Assembly (NCBI GenBank): GCA_009780435.1
Contig: WRAB01000007.1
Span: 44,922 to 108,921 of the forward strand
Length of the DNA: 64,000 bases
Source: Oscillospiraceae bacterium
Lineage (GTDB): Bacteria > Bacillota > Clostridia > Oscillospirales > Oscillospiraceae
Reading direction: 5' to 3'
Made by a program: the position numbers and the translations under genes. Positions within the stretch are counted from its first letter, which is position 1. The number at the start of each line of letters is the position of its first letter. Positions 1-8,066 of this stretch are shown piece by piece. The notes under the pieces were generated by a model. The model did not search any database. It saw only the letters and a list, made by a program, of their open reading frames with translations, and was not told where the DNA came from.

Positions 1-120
1 GGCGGGGAATACAGGTAGATTCCTGCAATTGTCTGTGTTTTTCTTTATTATATTCTGTTTGTGTTGGTTTTGCAAGGGGGAATTTATAACGAGAGAGGTT
101 AAAGGCGTTGATACACTGTT

Positions 121-236
121 TGCGCTGTAGGGGCGCACATTGTGCGCCCGTCAACCGCTACCGCAACAAATTATGTGCGGTATGCTCCCAACATCCGGGC
201 GAACACTGTTCGTCCCTACATTTGAATTCAACGTAA
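121..236. repeat. Dispersed intergenic palindromic repeat (family B), copy 1
   Basis: The gap downstream of lipA contains a short palindrome GGGCGCACATTGTGCGCCC and, about 60 bases further, GGGCGAACACTGTTCG followed by TCCCTACA. The same two modules recur near 20.1 kb and 33.5 kb, always between genes. This looks like a non-coding REP-like or MITE-like repeat; no ORF in it is convincing. Bases 1-120 hold nothing else I can identify apart from a partial GGCGGGGAATAC at the very start, which resembles half of repeat family A. Confidence 0.7.
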
Positions 237-250
237 TTGTGCCACTCCCG

Positions 251-1108
251 TTACAATCCCAACGCCTCCCCGGCGTGGTAAGAGCTCCTGACCAGCGGAG
301 CCGAGGCCACGAAGGCAAACCCTTTTGCCCGTGCCGCCGCCCCGTATGCCTCAAATTGTGCGGGGGTCACGTAGGACTGTACCGGGTAGTGGGCCTTGGA
401 GGGTGCTAAATACTGGCCGATTGTCAAGAACTCGCACCCCACTTCCAGCAAATCGTCAAAGAGTTGGAGCACCTGTTCCTCCGTCTCTCCGAATCCCAGC
501 ATAATCCCGGATTTAGAGCGAACCGCCGGATTTTGCGTTTTGATCTGATGCAAAATCGTGAGGGAGCGCACATAGTCTGCGCCGGGTCGAATCTGAGGAT
601 ACAGGGCCGCCACGGTCTCCATATTGTGGCTGATGACGTTGGGCGCAGCGGCAATCACCTGTGCAAGAGCACTGGGATTTCCCATAAAATCCGGGATCAG
701 CACTTCTATAGCCGTACCGGGGGTCGTGTTCCGGATCGCTTGAATCACCTGTGCAAACTGCATAGTGCCCCCGTCCGGCAGGTCGTCCCGGGTGACGGAG
801 GTGATGACCACGTATCGGAGTCCCAGCGCCTTGACCGCCTCCGCCACTCGCATCGGCTCCTCCGGGTCTACGGGCGTAGGTTCTGCGTGGCGGACGTTGC
901 AAAACCGACAGTCCCGTGTACAGTTTGCCCCCAGAATCATAATGGTCGCGGTCTTTTGGGAGAAGCACTCTGCATAGTTGGGGCAGTTGGCCTCCTGACA
1001 GACGGTATTTAATTGTAAAGATTCCAAAAGTGCCTCCACAGCTGCCTGATTGGGGCTGTGTTTATGTGGGATCCGCAGCCAGTCCGGCTTTTTCAGCATC
1101 TGATCCAC
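251..1108 (-). CDS. lipA: Lipoyl synthase (radical SAM)
   Basis: LipA inserts two sulfurs into octanoyl groups carried on lipoyl domains, making lipoamide in the cytoplasm. The 285-residue protein has the family-specific auxiliary cluster cysteines (C37, C42, C48), the radical SAM CxxxCxxC motif (CTRDCRFC, C63/C67/C70) and the C-terminal RSSY motif that ligates the auxiliary cluster. Length is normal. It lies 4 bases downstream of lplA on the same strand, so the pair is an operon. No lipB is present here, so octanoate or lipoate attachment probably depends on LplA. The clients are likely the E2 protein at 5.4 kb and possibly GcvH elsewhere. Confidence 0.96.
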   Translation of the reverse strand: MDQMLKKPDWLRIPHKHSPNQAAVEALLESLQLNTVCQEANCPNYAECFSQKTATIMILGANCTRDCRFCNVRHAEPTPVDPEEPMRVAEAVKALGLRYVVITSVTRDDLPDGGTMQFAQVIQAIRNTTPGTAIEVLIPDFMGNPSALAQVIAAAPNVISHNMETVAALYPQIRPGADYVRSLTILHQIKTQNPAVRSKSGIMLGFGETEEQVLQLFDDLLEVGCEFLTIGQYLAPSKAHYPVQSYVTPAQFEAYGAAARAKGFAFVASAPLVRSSYHAGEALGL

Positions 1109-1112
1109 CCCC

Positions 1113-2105
1113 TTACTCGAAGATACAGGAGAGCAGTTGCTCCTGTGTGATCTCGCCCAGATAGGGCCGCAGATCGACCCCCGCCAGGACGTCTGCTATG
1201 GCCCCCCGGCAAAAGGATTTGCCCGTAAACATCTGCTCTAAGCCGCAGATGGGGGCAGTCGCCAAAAAGTCCCCGCAGATGGAGCAGGCGGTGATCTCGC
1301 CCCGGATCACGTCCAGGAATGCCTCTACTTTTCCGGCGGGAAAGCGCTTGCTGCTGGAAATGGAAAACTGGGGATCACGTCCAAAGGTCCACGCCGGGTT
1401 TGCGTATTTCTCCCGGCAGATATCGTCTATTTTTGTCAAGTCCGTATCCGTCAGGGTGTATGTCTGCATCTCCCACTCCTGGGCGAGTGCTTCTGACAGC
1501 AATGTCCAAAACTCTGCTGTGGACACAGGCGTCGCCATATGCTCCCGCAGATTTGTCACCCGGCTGCGGACGGAGCGGATGGCTTTTGATCGGATTTTTT
1601 CATCGTCCACTTGGAGCACCCCCGCCAGCATGTCCAAATCTGCGTCGTATAGGAGTGACCCGTGGGTACACACCCGTCCATTGCGGGTATATTGAGCCAG
1701 GCCGGAGACCTTTTTTCCGGCTACCAGAATATCATTTCGCCCCTCTAATTGGGCGGGGATGCCCAGTTTATTTAAGGCCCTAACAATAGGCCCTGCCACT
1801 GTCTCACGCAGAATTTCCTGTACGTCTCCCGCTGTCTGGGGCAGGATGAGGGTATATAACAGTGTGCCGAGATCTGTATAAATCGTCCCGCCGCCGCTCT
1901 GCCGCCGGACGATCTGGATCTGTTCTTTCTTTGCATAACTGCAGTCAATCTCTGCGGCGGCAACTTGATTGGCCCCCAGCATGGCGCATTGATCCGCCTG
2001 CCAGATCATAAAAAGGGGCTGATCCAGGGGGAAGTGCTCCAAGAAATAGGTCTCCACAGAGAAATGAAATGCGGCGTCCTGGCTATTTGGCGTCACGTAT
2101 AGCAA
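1113..2105 (-). CDS. lplA: Lipoate-protein ligase A
   Basis: Attaches lipoate or octanoate to lipoyl domains through an acyl-AMP intermediate. The 330-residue protein has the biotin/lipoate ligase fold signatures, including RRQSGGGTIYTDLGTLLYT near residues 67-85 and GRNDILVAGKKVSG, which carries the lipoate-binding lysine. The C-terminal ~80 residues form the accessory domain typical of bacterial LplA. The start is TTG, chosen because AGGAGG lies 9 bases upstream. It is the first gene of a two-gene operon with lipA and is divergent from the DUF1963 gene. Confidence 0.94.
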   Translation of the reverse strand: MLYVTPNSQDAAFHFSVETYFLEHFPLDQPLFMIWQADQCAMLGANQVAAAEIDCSYAKKEQIQIVRRQSGGGTIYTDLGTLLYTLILPQTAGDVQEILRETVAGPIVRALNKLGIPAQLEGRNDILVAGKKVSGLAQYTRNGRVCTHGSLLYDADLDMLAGVLQVDDEKIRSKAIRSVRSRVTNLREHMATPVSTAEFWTLLSEALAQEWEMQTYTLTDTDLTKIDDICREKYANPAWTFGRDPQFSISSSKRFPAGKVEAFLDVIRGEITACSICGDFLATAPICGLEQMFTGKSFCRGAIADVLAGVDLRPYLGEITQEQLLSCIFE

Positions 2106-2144
2106 TGGGGGTTTCCTCCTGTTGAGATGGAGTGTTGTTGTTAA

Positions 2145-2173
2145 AGCATAATCAAGCTCTGGTCAATTGTCAA
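2145..2173 (-). promoter_or_regulatory. Vegetative promoter of lplA-lipA
   Basis: On the minus strand TTGACA (2173-2168) is followed by a 17-base spacer and TATGCT (2150-2145), a good sigma-A type promoter about 40 bases upstream of the lplA start. No operator palindrome is obvious. Confidence 0.7.
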
Positions 2174-2287
2174 TGGGGAGTTAGAGCAGTAGACGTTGCG
2201 CCGCTGGTGTGGTATACTTCTTTATGTCCGATACCTGTTTTTTGTTGGTAGGGTAGCGGGTTTATACTAGGTATGGGAGGATGAAAA

Positions 2288-3100
2288 ATGAGTGTTAAGG
2301 ATAAGTTGCTTGAAAAGGGCTATGAAAAACAGGTAGAAATTTTAGAAAGACTGGCACTTGATTGTATCATTCTTAAGACATCAAAAAGTAAAGATGAAGA
2401 ATTTTCATTAGGGGAAAGCAAAATCGGAGGATTCCCTCAACTTCCTCCAAATTTTGAATGGCCTAAGTTCAATAGTAAGCCTTTGGCATTCTTAGCTCAA
2501 TTAAATCTGGAACAGATTGCAAAGTATGATACACAAAAACTGTTGCCCGCAACTGGTATGCTGTACTTTTTTCACGAGGGCGGTGAAAAAGTATGGGGCT
2601 TTGACCCGAAAGATAAAGGTGGGTTCAAGGTCGCTTACTATGATGGCGATATGTCTGAATTAACCAATATTCCTCTACCAAATGATTTGGAGGACTATCT
2701 TAAATTTTCACCCTGTAAATTAGAATTTTCTTGCGGGAAATCATACCCGATAGACTTATATGGGCTCGATGATGAATTTTTTGATACTATTACAGAGTAT
2801 TTGGAAGGAACAATAAATAAGCTGTTTGGGTATCCCGATTTAATTCAGGGGGATATTTTTTTAGAAAGCCAGCTTGTAACCAACGGTCTTTACTGCGGAA
2901 GTCCCGCCGGATATAATAACCCAAAGGCAAAAGACCTCGAACAAGGTGCATCAGAATGGGTACTCCTGTTTCAACTGGATTCAGATGATAATGCAAATAT
3001 GATGTGGGGAGATGTTGGCAGAATATATTTTACAATAAAGAAGCAAGATTTAAAAAATAAAGCTTTTGATGCAAGTTGGTCGTCTTTCCAGTGTAGCTAA
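2288..3100 (+). CDS. DUF1963 (YwqG-like) protein
   Basis: A 270-residue protein resembling the YwqG/DUF1963 family. Visible family features are GGFPQLPPNFEWP near residues 47-59, a LAFLAQLNL segment, a GMLYFFHEGG strand, and the C-terminal VLLFQLDSDD...MMWGDVGRIYFTI pattern. The family is of unknown function; in Bacillus and other Firmicutes some members occur next to secreted polymorphic toxins, but no toxin is seen here. The gene is AT-rich and uses AAA/GAA codons unlike the GC-rich neighbours, suggesting recent acquisition. The start is set by GGGAGGATGAAAA just upstream. Confidence 0.8.
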   Translation: MSVKDKLLEKGYEKQVEILERLALDCIILKTSKSKDEEFSLGESKIGGFPQLPPNFEWPKFNSKPLAFLAQLNLEQIAKYDTQKLLPATGMLYFFHEGGEKVWGFDPKDKGGFKVAYYDGDMSELTNIPLPNDLEDYLKFSPCKLEFSCGKSYPIDLYGLDDEFFDTITEYLEGTINKLFGYPDLIQGDIFLESQLVTNGLYCGSPAGYNNPKAKDLEQGASEWVLLFQLDSDDNANMMWGDVGRIYFTIKKQDLKNKAFDASWSSFQCS

Positions 3101-3127
3101 CAAGCCCCATCGCCCCATAGAAAAGTG

Positions 3128-3155
3128 GCACAGAAATCCCCTGTGCTGCTTTTTT
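3128..3155 (+). terminator. Intrinsic terminator after the DUF1963 gene
   Basis: Stem GCACAG (3128-3133) / CTGTGC (3141-3146), followed by TGC and a T run. It separates the DUF1963 gene from the regulator downstream. Confidence 0.7.
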
Positions 3156-3158
3156 ATA

Positions 3159-3186
3159 TTGACAAAATGTTAAAACATGATAAACT
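3159..3186 (+). promoter_or_regulatory. Promoter and possible auto-operator of the DeoR-type regulator
   Basis: TTGACA (3159-3164), a 16-base spacer and TAAACT (3181-3186). The spacer carries the palindrome ATGTTAAAACAT (3167-3178). The flanking sequence AAATGTTA also occurs in the perfect palindrome of the E2 promoter at 5341-5372, so the same regulator may bind both. This is inference from sequence similarity. Confidence 0.5.
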
Positions 3187-3242
3187 CAAGATGATTATAA
3201 CACGTTGCGAACACGAAAAAATAGATATCCGGAGGGGCGGGC

Positions 3243-3992
3243 ATGTACGAGATTCGACAAGAGCAGATGAATGCGTTCATCCAAGAGCGTGAAGTGGTGA
3301 CCATGAAGGAACTGCAAACTCGCTTTGCCCAGGTCTCTCTCATGACCATCCACCGGGACTTAGACGCCCTGGCGGCGGCGGGGCTTATTACCAAGGTCCG
3401 GGGCGGGGCCAGGAGTGTCCGCCATCAAGGGGATTTGACCTTTGAAGTCCGATCCGAGGAGAATCAGACGGGAAAGGCCAAAATGGCCAAAAAGGCGGCG
3501 GAGCTGGTAGGCGGACAGGCCAGTATTTTTCTGGATTCCGGTACGTCTTGTCTGGCCCTGGCGAGAATTTTACCGACCACCCCGACAATGGCAATCACCA
3601 CGGGGCCGAATATTGCGCTGGCCCTGGCATCAGTCCAAGGCCCGGCGGTGACCATGTGTCCCGGTGCGCTCAACAAGGAGAATCTTACCGTCTCCGGCCA
3701 CAGTACGCTTCAATTTTTGGAGACGATTAATATTGACTTCGCTTTCCTCGGCGTCTCCGGCTACGGCAGGGGTGCGGGGTTCACCTGCGGCAAAGAGAGC
3801 GAGATGATGGTCAAGCGCCAGGTCATTAAGCGAGCCCGTCAGACGGCGGTATTCTGCGATGAAGCCAAGTTCCACCGGCTCATGCCGTTTACCTTTGCCA
3901 CGCTGGAGGATATTGACTACGTGATCACAGATAAGCCGCCCAGTGAGGTGTTTGTGGAGATGGCGCAGGGTGCCGGTGTGACGGTTTTGTGA
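3243..3992 (+). CDS. DeoR-family transcriptional regulator
   Basis: A 249-residue protein with an N-terminal DeoR helix-turn-helix (residues ~1-57: RQEQMNAFIQ..., VSLMTIHRDLDALAAAGLI) and a C-terminal DeoRC sensor domain, recognisable from FLDSGTSCLALA, the central GALN and the FLGVSGYGRGAGFTCG and CDEAKF motifs. The family usually binds a phosphorylated sugar or similar metabolite. The start at 3243 is preceded by GGAGGGGCGGG. The gene is GC-rich like the core genome. It precedes, with two AT-rich genes in between, the 2-oxoacid dehydrogenase operon, whose promoter shares a half-site with its own. Its ligand is unknown. Confidence 0.9.
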   Translation: MYEIRQEQMNAFIQEREVVTMKELQTRFAQVSLMTIHRDLDALAAAGLITKVRGGARSVRHQGDLTFEVRSEENQTGKAKMAKKAAELVGGQASIFLDSGTSCLALARILPTTPTMAITTGPNIALALASVQGPAVTMCPGALNKENLTVSGHSTLQFLETINIDFAFLGVSGYGRGAGFTCGKESEMMVKRQVIKRARQTAVFCDEAKFHRLMPFTFATLEDIDYVITDKPPSEVFVEMAQGAGVTVL

Positions 3993-4157
3993 CAGAAAGC
4001 GCCGTATTGCGATGTAATTCACAGTAGGATTCTTTTGTACTCCCATCGTTTCACTTGAGGCGCACGAGGAAAGTTGTTTTTTATAATATGACATGCCGTT
4101 GTCGCATTTGCTGTGGTATTTTTGTTTCAAATTCAAAAAGAATAGGGGCGTTGAAAA

Positions 4158-4568
4158 ATGAAAATTAGCAACGTAACAGCTTGCGTACAGGTAAGAGATG
4201 ACTTCGGAGCGTGTTTCGATTTTTACACTGAAAAATTAGGGCTAGTACCAATCTATGGTGATAGAAATGGCCCATATGCTAATTTTGCAAATTGTAAAGA
4301 CGGCGAACCTTTTTTTGCCATGTATGCAGCGAAAGATGCCAGTGAGCGGATTGCAGGATACACTATTTCCGATAACACAGGGTCTTCAGATACGCTATCA
4401 GCCGTTTTTCATACGACAGATTTTGAAGGCATTTATAACAATTGGGTGGAAGCGGGTGTGGAGTTCATTGACAGAGTCGTGATGGGTGAGGGAGATGAGA
4501 CGTTTCATATGGCTATTTTTAGCGATACCGAGGGGAACATGCTCAGCTTAGAAGATGGCGGCGTATAA
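4158..4568 (+). CDS. VOC-superfamily (glyoxalase/bleomycin resistance-like) protein
   Basis: A 136-residue single VOC module: an N-terminal strand MKISNVTACVQVRDDFGACFDFYTEKLGL and a C-terminal FSDTEGNMLSLED. This fold is used by glyoxalases, dioxygenases and antibiotic-binding proteins; nothing in the sequence fixes the substrate. AT-rich composition and the small AT-rich neighbour suggest transfer as a unit. The probable ribosome binding site is AGGGGCG before 4158. Confidence 0.8.
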   Translation: MKISNVTACVQVRDDFGACFDFYTEKLGLVPIYGDRNGPYANFANCKDGEPFFAMYAAKDASERIAGYTISDNTGSSDTLSAVFHTTDFEGIYNNWVEAGVEFIDRVVMGEGDETFHMAIFSDTEGNMLSLEDGGV

Positions 4569-4616
4569 AGTAGGCAGATGGCCGGGGGCGGCGAAAAACG
4601 CCGCGGAGGGCATAAT

Positions 4617-5264
4617 ATGACAACGAAACAAGAGCGGTCAGCAATATTCAAATCATTTCAATCTAACATAAAGAGAAGCGGCTCCTTTGACGAGGGCAAA
4701 GAAAATTTACTTGCACTTAGAAAGGAATTATCCGTAATATGTGATTATATTTTTGAGGGTTGCAGCCATGAAGATTTTTGTAAAATGCCCCTCAAAAGCG
4801 ATAAAACCATTGCATATTACCTCTATCACTTGAATCGGATTGAAGATGTTACATCAAATGTTTTAATTGCAGGCAAAGAGCAGATTTTCTTTGCTGAAAA
4901 CTTTGAGAAACGATTAAACGCCCCTGTCATTACCACAGGGAACGAAATAGCCCGTGACGGGCTAATTGCGTTTAGCAAAGCGTTAGATCTAACACAACTT
5001 AGAGAATATGTTGCTGCGGTTATGGACAATACAAACGAGATCATTCAAGGCATGGGTTTTCAAGATTCCAAAACGAAAGTTTCGGCAGAACGAAAAGCAG
5101 AGGTCATGAAATCGAATACTGTATCGACAGATGAACGTGCAGTTTGGCTTGTTGATTACTGGTGCAATAAAACGTATGCCGGTTTGATGCTGATGCCTTT
5201 TTCAAGGCATATCATGCTACATCTTGATGGCTGTCTGCGAATAATCAACAAGATAAAAAAGTAA
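4617..5264 (+). CDS. DinB-like helical bundle protein (hypothetical)
   Basis: A 215-residue, mainly helical protein. The pattern of histidines (DKTIAYYLYHLNRIED near residue 62, and the C-terminal SRHIMLHLDGCLRI) resembles the DinB/YfiT metal-binding four-helix bundle, although I cannot confirm the three-histidine set. The start at 4617 is preferred over an in-frame ATG 39 bases upstream because GCGGAGGG lies at the right distance. The composition is AT-rich. Function is unknown; bacillithiol- or other thiol-dependent transferases share this fold. Confidence 0.6.
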   Translation: MTTKQERSAIFKSFQSNIKRSGSFDEGKENLLALRKELSVICDYIFEGCSHEDFCKMPLKSDKTIAYYLYHLNRIEDVTSNVLIAGKEQIFFAENFEKRLNAPVITTGNEIARDGLIAFSKALDLTQLREYVAAVMDNTNEIIQGMGFQDSKTKVSAERKAEVMKSNTVSTDERAVWLVDYWCNKTYAGLMLMPFSRHIMLHLDGCLRIINKIKK

Positions 5265-5286
5265 CATTCAACCTACGCTGCCCCCG

Positions 5287-5325
5287 AATCCCACAAGGCA
5301 AATACAAGTCTTGCGGGATTTTTTT
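5287..5325 (+). terminator. Intrinsic terminator
   Basis: Stem AATCCCACAAG (5287-5297) / CTTGCGGGATT (5310-5320) with one A-C mismatch, followed by a T run. It ends the AT-rich gene pair just before the dehydrogenase promoter. Confidence 0.8.
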
Positions 5326-5326
5326 A

Positions 5327-5372
5327 TTGACAGTGTCACTGAAATGTTATAATATAATAAATATAACATTTC
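5327..5372 (+). promoter_or_regulatory. Promoter with perfect operator palindrome, 2-oxoacid dehydrogenase operon
   Basis: TTGACA (5327-5332), a 17-base spacer and TAATAT (5350-5355). Over the -10 and start site lies a perfect inverted repeat: GAAATGTTATA (5341-5351) and TATAACATTTC (5362-5372), centre to centre 21 bases, i.e. two helical turns. A bound repressor would block initiation. The half-site AAATGTTA is shared with the promoter of the DeoR-type gene at 3243. Confidence 0.75.
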
Positions 5373-5393
5373 GTAACACGCGGGAGGAGAGCG

Positions 5394-6674
5394 ATGGCCA
5401 CGACAGTTGGTATGCCCCGTGCGGGGATTTCGGTGGAGAGCTGTATCATCGGGCAGTGGAAAAAAGCCCCGGGGGACAAGGTCTCTGTGGGCGAGGTATT
5501 ATTTGATTACGAGACAGACAAAGCCGCCTTTGAGTGCGAATCCACGGCAGAGGGGACTCTGTTGGAGTGTTTTTTCCAAGAGGGAGACGAGGTGCCCTGC
5601 CTGGTGGCCGTCTGCGCCATCGGAGAGCCGGGGGAGGACGTGTCTGCCCTCCGGCCCGGCGAATCCGGCGGCGGCGTTGAACTGGATGCGGCGATTACCC
5701 CGGCAGAGCCTGTGATAGAGGCGGCTCCTGCCATAGCGACCTCGGCTCCGGTGATATCAGGTGCGAAGGCCCAGGGGATATCCCCCCGTGCTCGAAAGAT
5801 GGCGGAAGAACTGGGCGTAAATCCAGAACTCGCCACGCCCACAGGCCCTCGGGATCGGGTGATTGTGCGAGATGTGATACAGTTGGCCGAATCCGGCAAG
5901 ATTGGCGAGGGGTTCGGTGGCCGTACCTTTGGGGGGCCGGCCGCGTCACAGGCCGCAATAGTCCCGGGCGGCGCAGAATACACAGATGAGAAGTTTAGCA
6001 AGATCCGCAAAACCATTGCGGTAGGGATGTTGAAATCCCTCACAGAGATGGCCCAAGTCACCCACCACCACAGCTTTGACGCTAGCGCAATCCTGGCGTT
6101 CCGCAAGGACTGCAAAGCGGGCGGGGAGTCTATGGACACGGCGGGAATCACCCTCAACGACATGGTGCTCTATGCCGTATCCAGAACCCTGCTGATCCAT
6201 CCCGATCTAAATGCCCATCTCTTAAACGGCGACACCCTGCGGCGGTTTGCCGGCGTCCATCTCGGCGTGGCCGTAGATACCCCGCGGGGCCTGATGGTGC
6301 CGACAATTTATAACGCAGATCAGATGACCCTGGCGGAACTCAGCAGGCAGACGAAAGAACTGGCGGCCATGTGCCAGAGCGGTAGCATCAGCCCCGATTT
6401 GCTCCAGGGCGGTACGTTTACCGTATCTAATTTGGGCACCTTAGGCGTAGAGCAGTTTACCCCCATTGTGAACCCGCCCCAGGTGGCGATTTTGGGAGTC
6501 GCCGGGATGACCACCCGGGTGAGAGCGGGCGCAGACGGCGGGGTCGTCCCCTATGAGGCCATGGGCCTCTCCCTGACTTATGATCACCGGGCGGTAGACG
6601 GCGCCCCCGCCGCCAAGTTCGCCAGGGATTTGTGCAATAATCTGGCCCAATTCAACCTGATGCTGACCCGATAG
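5394..6674 (+). CDS. 2-oxoacid dehydrogenase E2, lipoyl acyltransferase
   Basis: The core acyltransferase of a pyruvate, acetoin or branched-chain 2-oxoacid dehydrogenase complex. The 426 residues contain an N-terminal lipoyl domain (1-~80; lipoyl lysine K43 in YETDKAAFE), an Ala/Pro-rich linker, a peripheral subunit-binding domain (~125-160; SPRARKMAEELGV) and a catalytic domain ending in the HRAVDG active-site motif. AGGAG before the ATG supports the start. It is first in an operon with E3 (11 bases downstream) and fused E1. The substrate cannot be decided from E2; pyruvate is the simplest guess. Confidence 0.92.
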   Translation: MATTVGMPRAGISVESCIIGQWKKAPGDKVSVGEVLFDYETDKAAFECESTAEGTLLECFFQEGDEVPCLVAVCAIGEPGEDVSALRPGESGGGVELDAAITPAEPVIEAAPAIATSAPVISGAKAQGISPRARKMAEELGVNPELATPTGPRDRVIVRDVIQLAESGKIGEGFGGRTFGGPAASQAAIVPGGAEYTDEKFSKIRKTIAVGMLKSLTEMAQVTHHHSFDASAILAFRKDCKAGGESMDTAGITLNDMVLYAVSRTLLIHPDLNAHLLNGDTLRRFAGVHLGVAVDTPRGLMVPTIYNADQMTLAELSRQTKELAAMCQSGSISPDLLQGGTFTVSNLGTLGVEQFTPIVNPPQVAILGVAGMTTRVRAGADGGVVPYEAMGLSLTYDHRAVDGAPAAKFARDLCNNLAQFNLMLTR

Positions 6675-6685
6675 GAGGGGAACGT

Positions 6686-8053
6686 ATGAAAGGATTCGAT
6701 GTTCTGATTATCGGCGGCGGCCCCGGCGGATACTGTGCCGCAGGGCGGGCCGCAGCGGGTGGATTGAACGTAGCCCTATTTGAAGCGCGCGCGCTGGGCG
6801 GCGTCTGTCTCAACGAGGGGTGTATCCCGTCCAAGACCTTGCTCCATGCGGCAAAATATTACGACCATGCGCTGCATGGCGAGACATTCGGCGTCACGGT
6901 GGCGGAGGTCACGTATGACCACGCAAAAGTCGTGGCCCGGAAAGATCAAGTAGTCAAAACCCTGGTGGCAGGTGTAACAAGCAAGATGAAAAGCCATAAC
7001 GTGACTGTGATAACATCCCACGCCCAAATCACCGGGAAAGATTCGGCGGGATTCACCGTCGCAGCAGCGGGGGAGACGTATGCGGGCAAACAGTTGATTA
7101 TCGCCACGGGCTCCGCCCCGTCAATTCCGCCCATCCCCGGTGTGGGGGAGGAGATGGCAGACGGGTTCGTCCTCACCAACCGGGAGATATTAGACCTCAA
7201 AGAGATTCCCGATCAGCTCACCGTCATCGGTGGCGGGGTCATTGGATTAGAGATGGCAGCCTACTTCCAGACCGTGGGCAGTCAAGTGACTGTAATAGAG
7301 GCATTAGAAAAAATCGCCGGACCCACAGACGGGGAACTATCGGCGCTTCTGCAAAAAGAACTGGAGAAAAAAGGTGTCCGGTTCGCCCTTGACGCCATAG
7401 TCACAGAAATATCCGACGGTAAGGTGACCTATCAACAGGGCGGACAGTCTTTCGAGGCAAAAGCGGACAAAGTGCTGCTCTCAACGGGCCGGCGGCCCAT
7501 GATAGAGGGGCTGGGCTTGGAATCCATCGGTGTCTACGTGGACAGGGGCGCCGTTGTGACAGACAATCACCTGCGTACCAATGTCCCCGGGGTCTACGCC
7601 ATCGGCGACGTCAACGGCAAATGGATGTTGGCCCACACCGCCTATCGGGAGGCCGAGGTCGCAGTCAACCACATCCTGGGCAGGCGGGACTATATGCGGT
7701 ACTCCGCCGTGCCGTCGGTCATCTACACGTCTCCGGAAGTGGCCTGCGTCGGCGACACAGAAGAGACGGCGACAGCCCGTGGGATAGCCGTGGAGGTCGT
7801 CCGGGTCTCTACGCTCTATTCCGGGCGCTATGTGGCCGAAACCCAAGGGGAGGACGGGCTCTGTAAGCTGATAATAGAAAAAAAGACAAAAAAACTTCTG
7901 GGCGTCCACATGCTCTCGCCCTACGCATCGGAACTCATCTACGGCGCCGCCCTCATGCTGGAACTGCGGTTAGACATTGATGAAATCAAGGAACTCATCT
8001 TCCCACACCCCACCGTCGGTGAGGTGATCCGGGAAGGGTTATTTATGGTTTAG
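6686..8053 (+). CDS. lpdA: Dihydrolipoyl dehydrogenase (E3)
   Basis: A flavoprotein that re-oxidises dihydrolipoamide with NAD+. The 455 residues show the N-terminal FAD dinucleotide fold (IIGGGPGGYCAAGRAA), the redox disulfide in GGVCLNEGCIPSK, the NAD fold (VIGGGVIGLEMAAYF), the YAIGDV segment and the C-terminal catalytic HPTVGEVI motif. Length is normal. It sits between E2 and E1, with GATAGGAGGGGA before the start. Confidence 0.95.
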   Translation: MKGFDVLIIGGGPGGYCAAGRAAAGGLNVALFEARALGGVCLNEGCIPSKTLLHAAKYYDHALHGETFGVTVAEVTYDHAKVVARKDQVVKTLVAGVTSKMKSHNVTVITSHAQITGKDSAGFTVAAAGETYAGKQLIIATGSAPSIPPIPGVGEEMADGFVLTNREILDLKEIPDQLTVIGGGVIGLEMAAYFQTVGSQVTVIEALEKIAGPTDGELSALLQKELEKKGVRFALDAIVTEISDGKVTYQQGGQSFEAKADKVLLSTGRRPMIEGLGLESIGVYVDRGAVVTDNHLRTNVPGVYAIGDVNGKWMLAHTAYREAEVAVNHILGRRDYMRYSAVPSVIYTSPEVACVGDTEETATARGIAVEVVRVSTLYSGRYVAETQGEDGLCKLIIEKKTKKLLGVHMLSPYASELIYGAALMLELRLDIDEIKELIFPHPTVGEVIREGLFMV

Positions 8054-8066
8054 GAGGAATATTTTT

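Noticed and set aside
4578..4616. 13-codon extension of the DinB-like gene
   Set aside because: It would contain the Shine-Dalgarno sequence used by the ATG at 4617 and has no ribosome binding site of its own.
5507..6163. Long open frame antisense to the E2 gene (218 codons)
   Set aside because: GC-rich genes produce long shadow frames; it has no ribosome binding site and the sense strand encodes a complete E2. Similar shadows at 464-1012, 8508-8981, 34102-34845 and 39440-40192 were dropped for the same reason.
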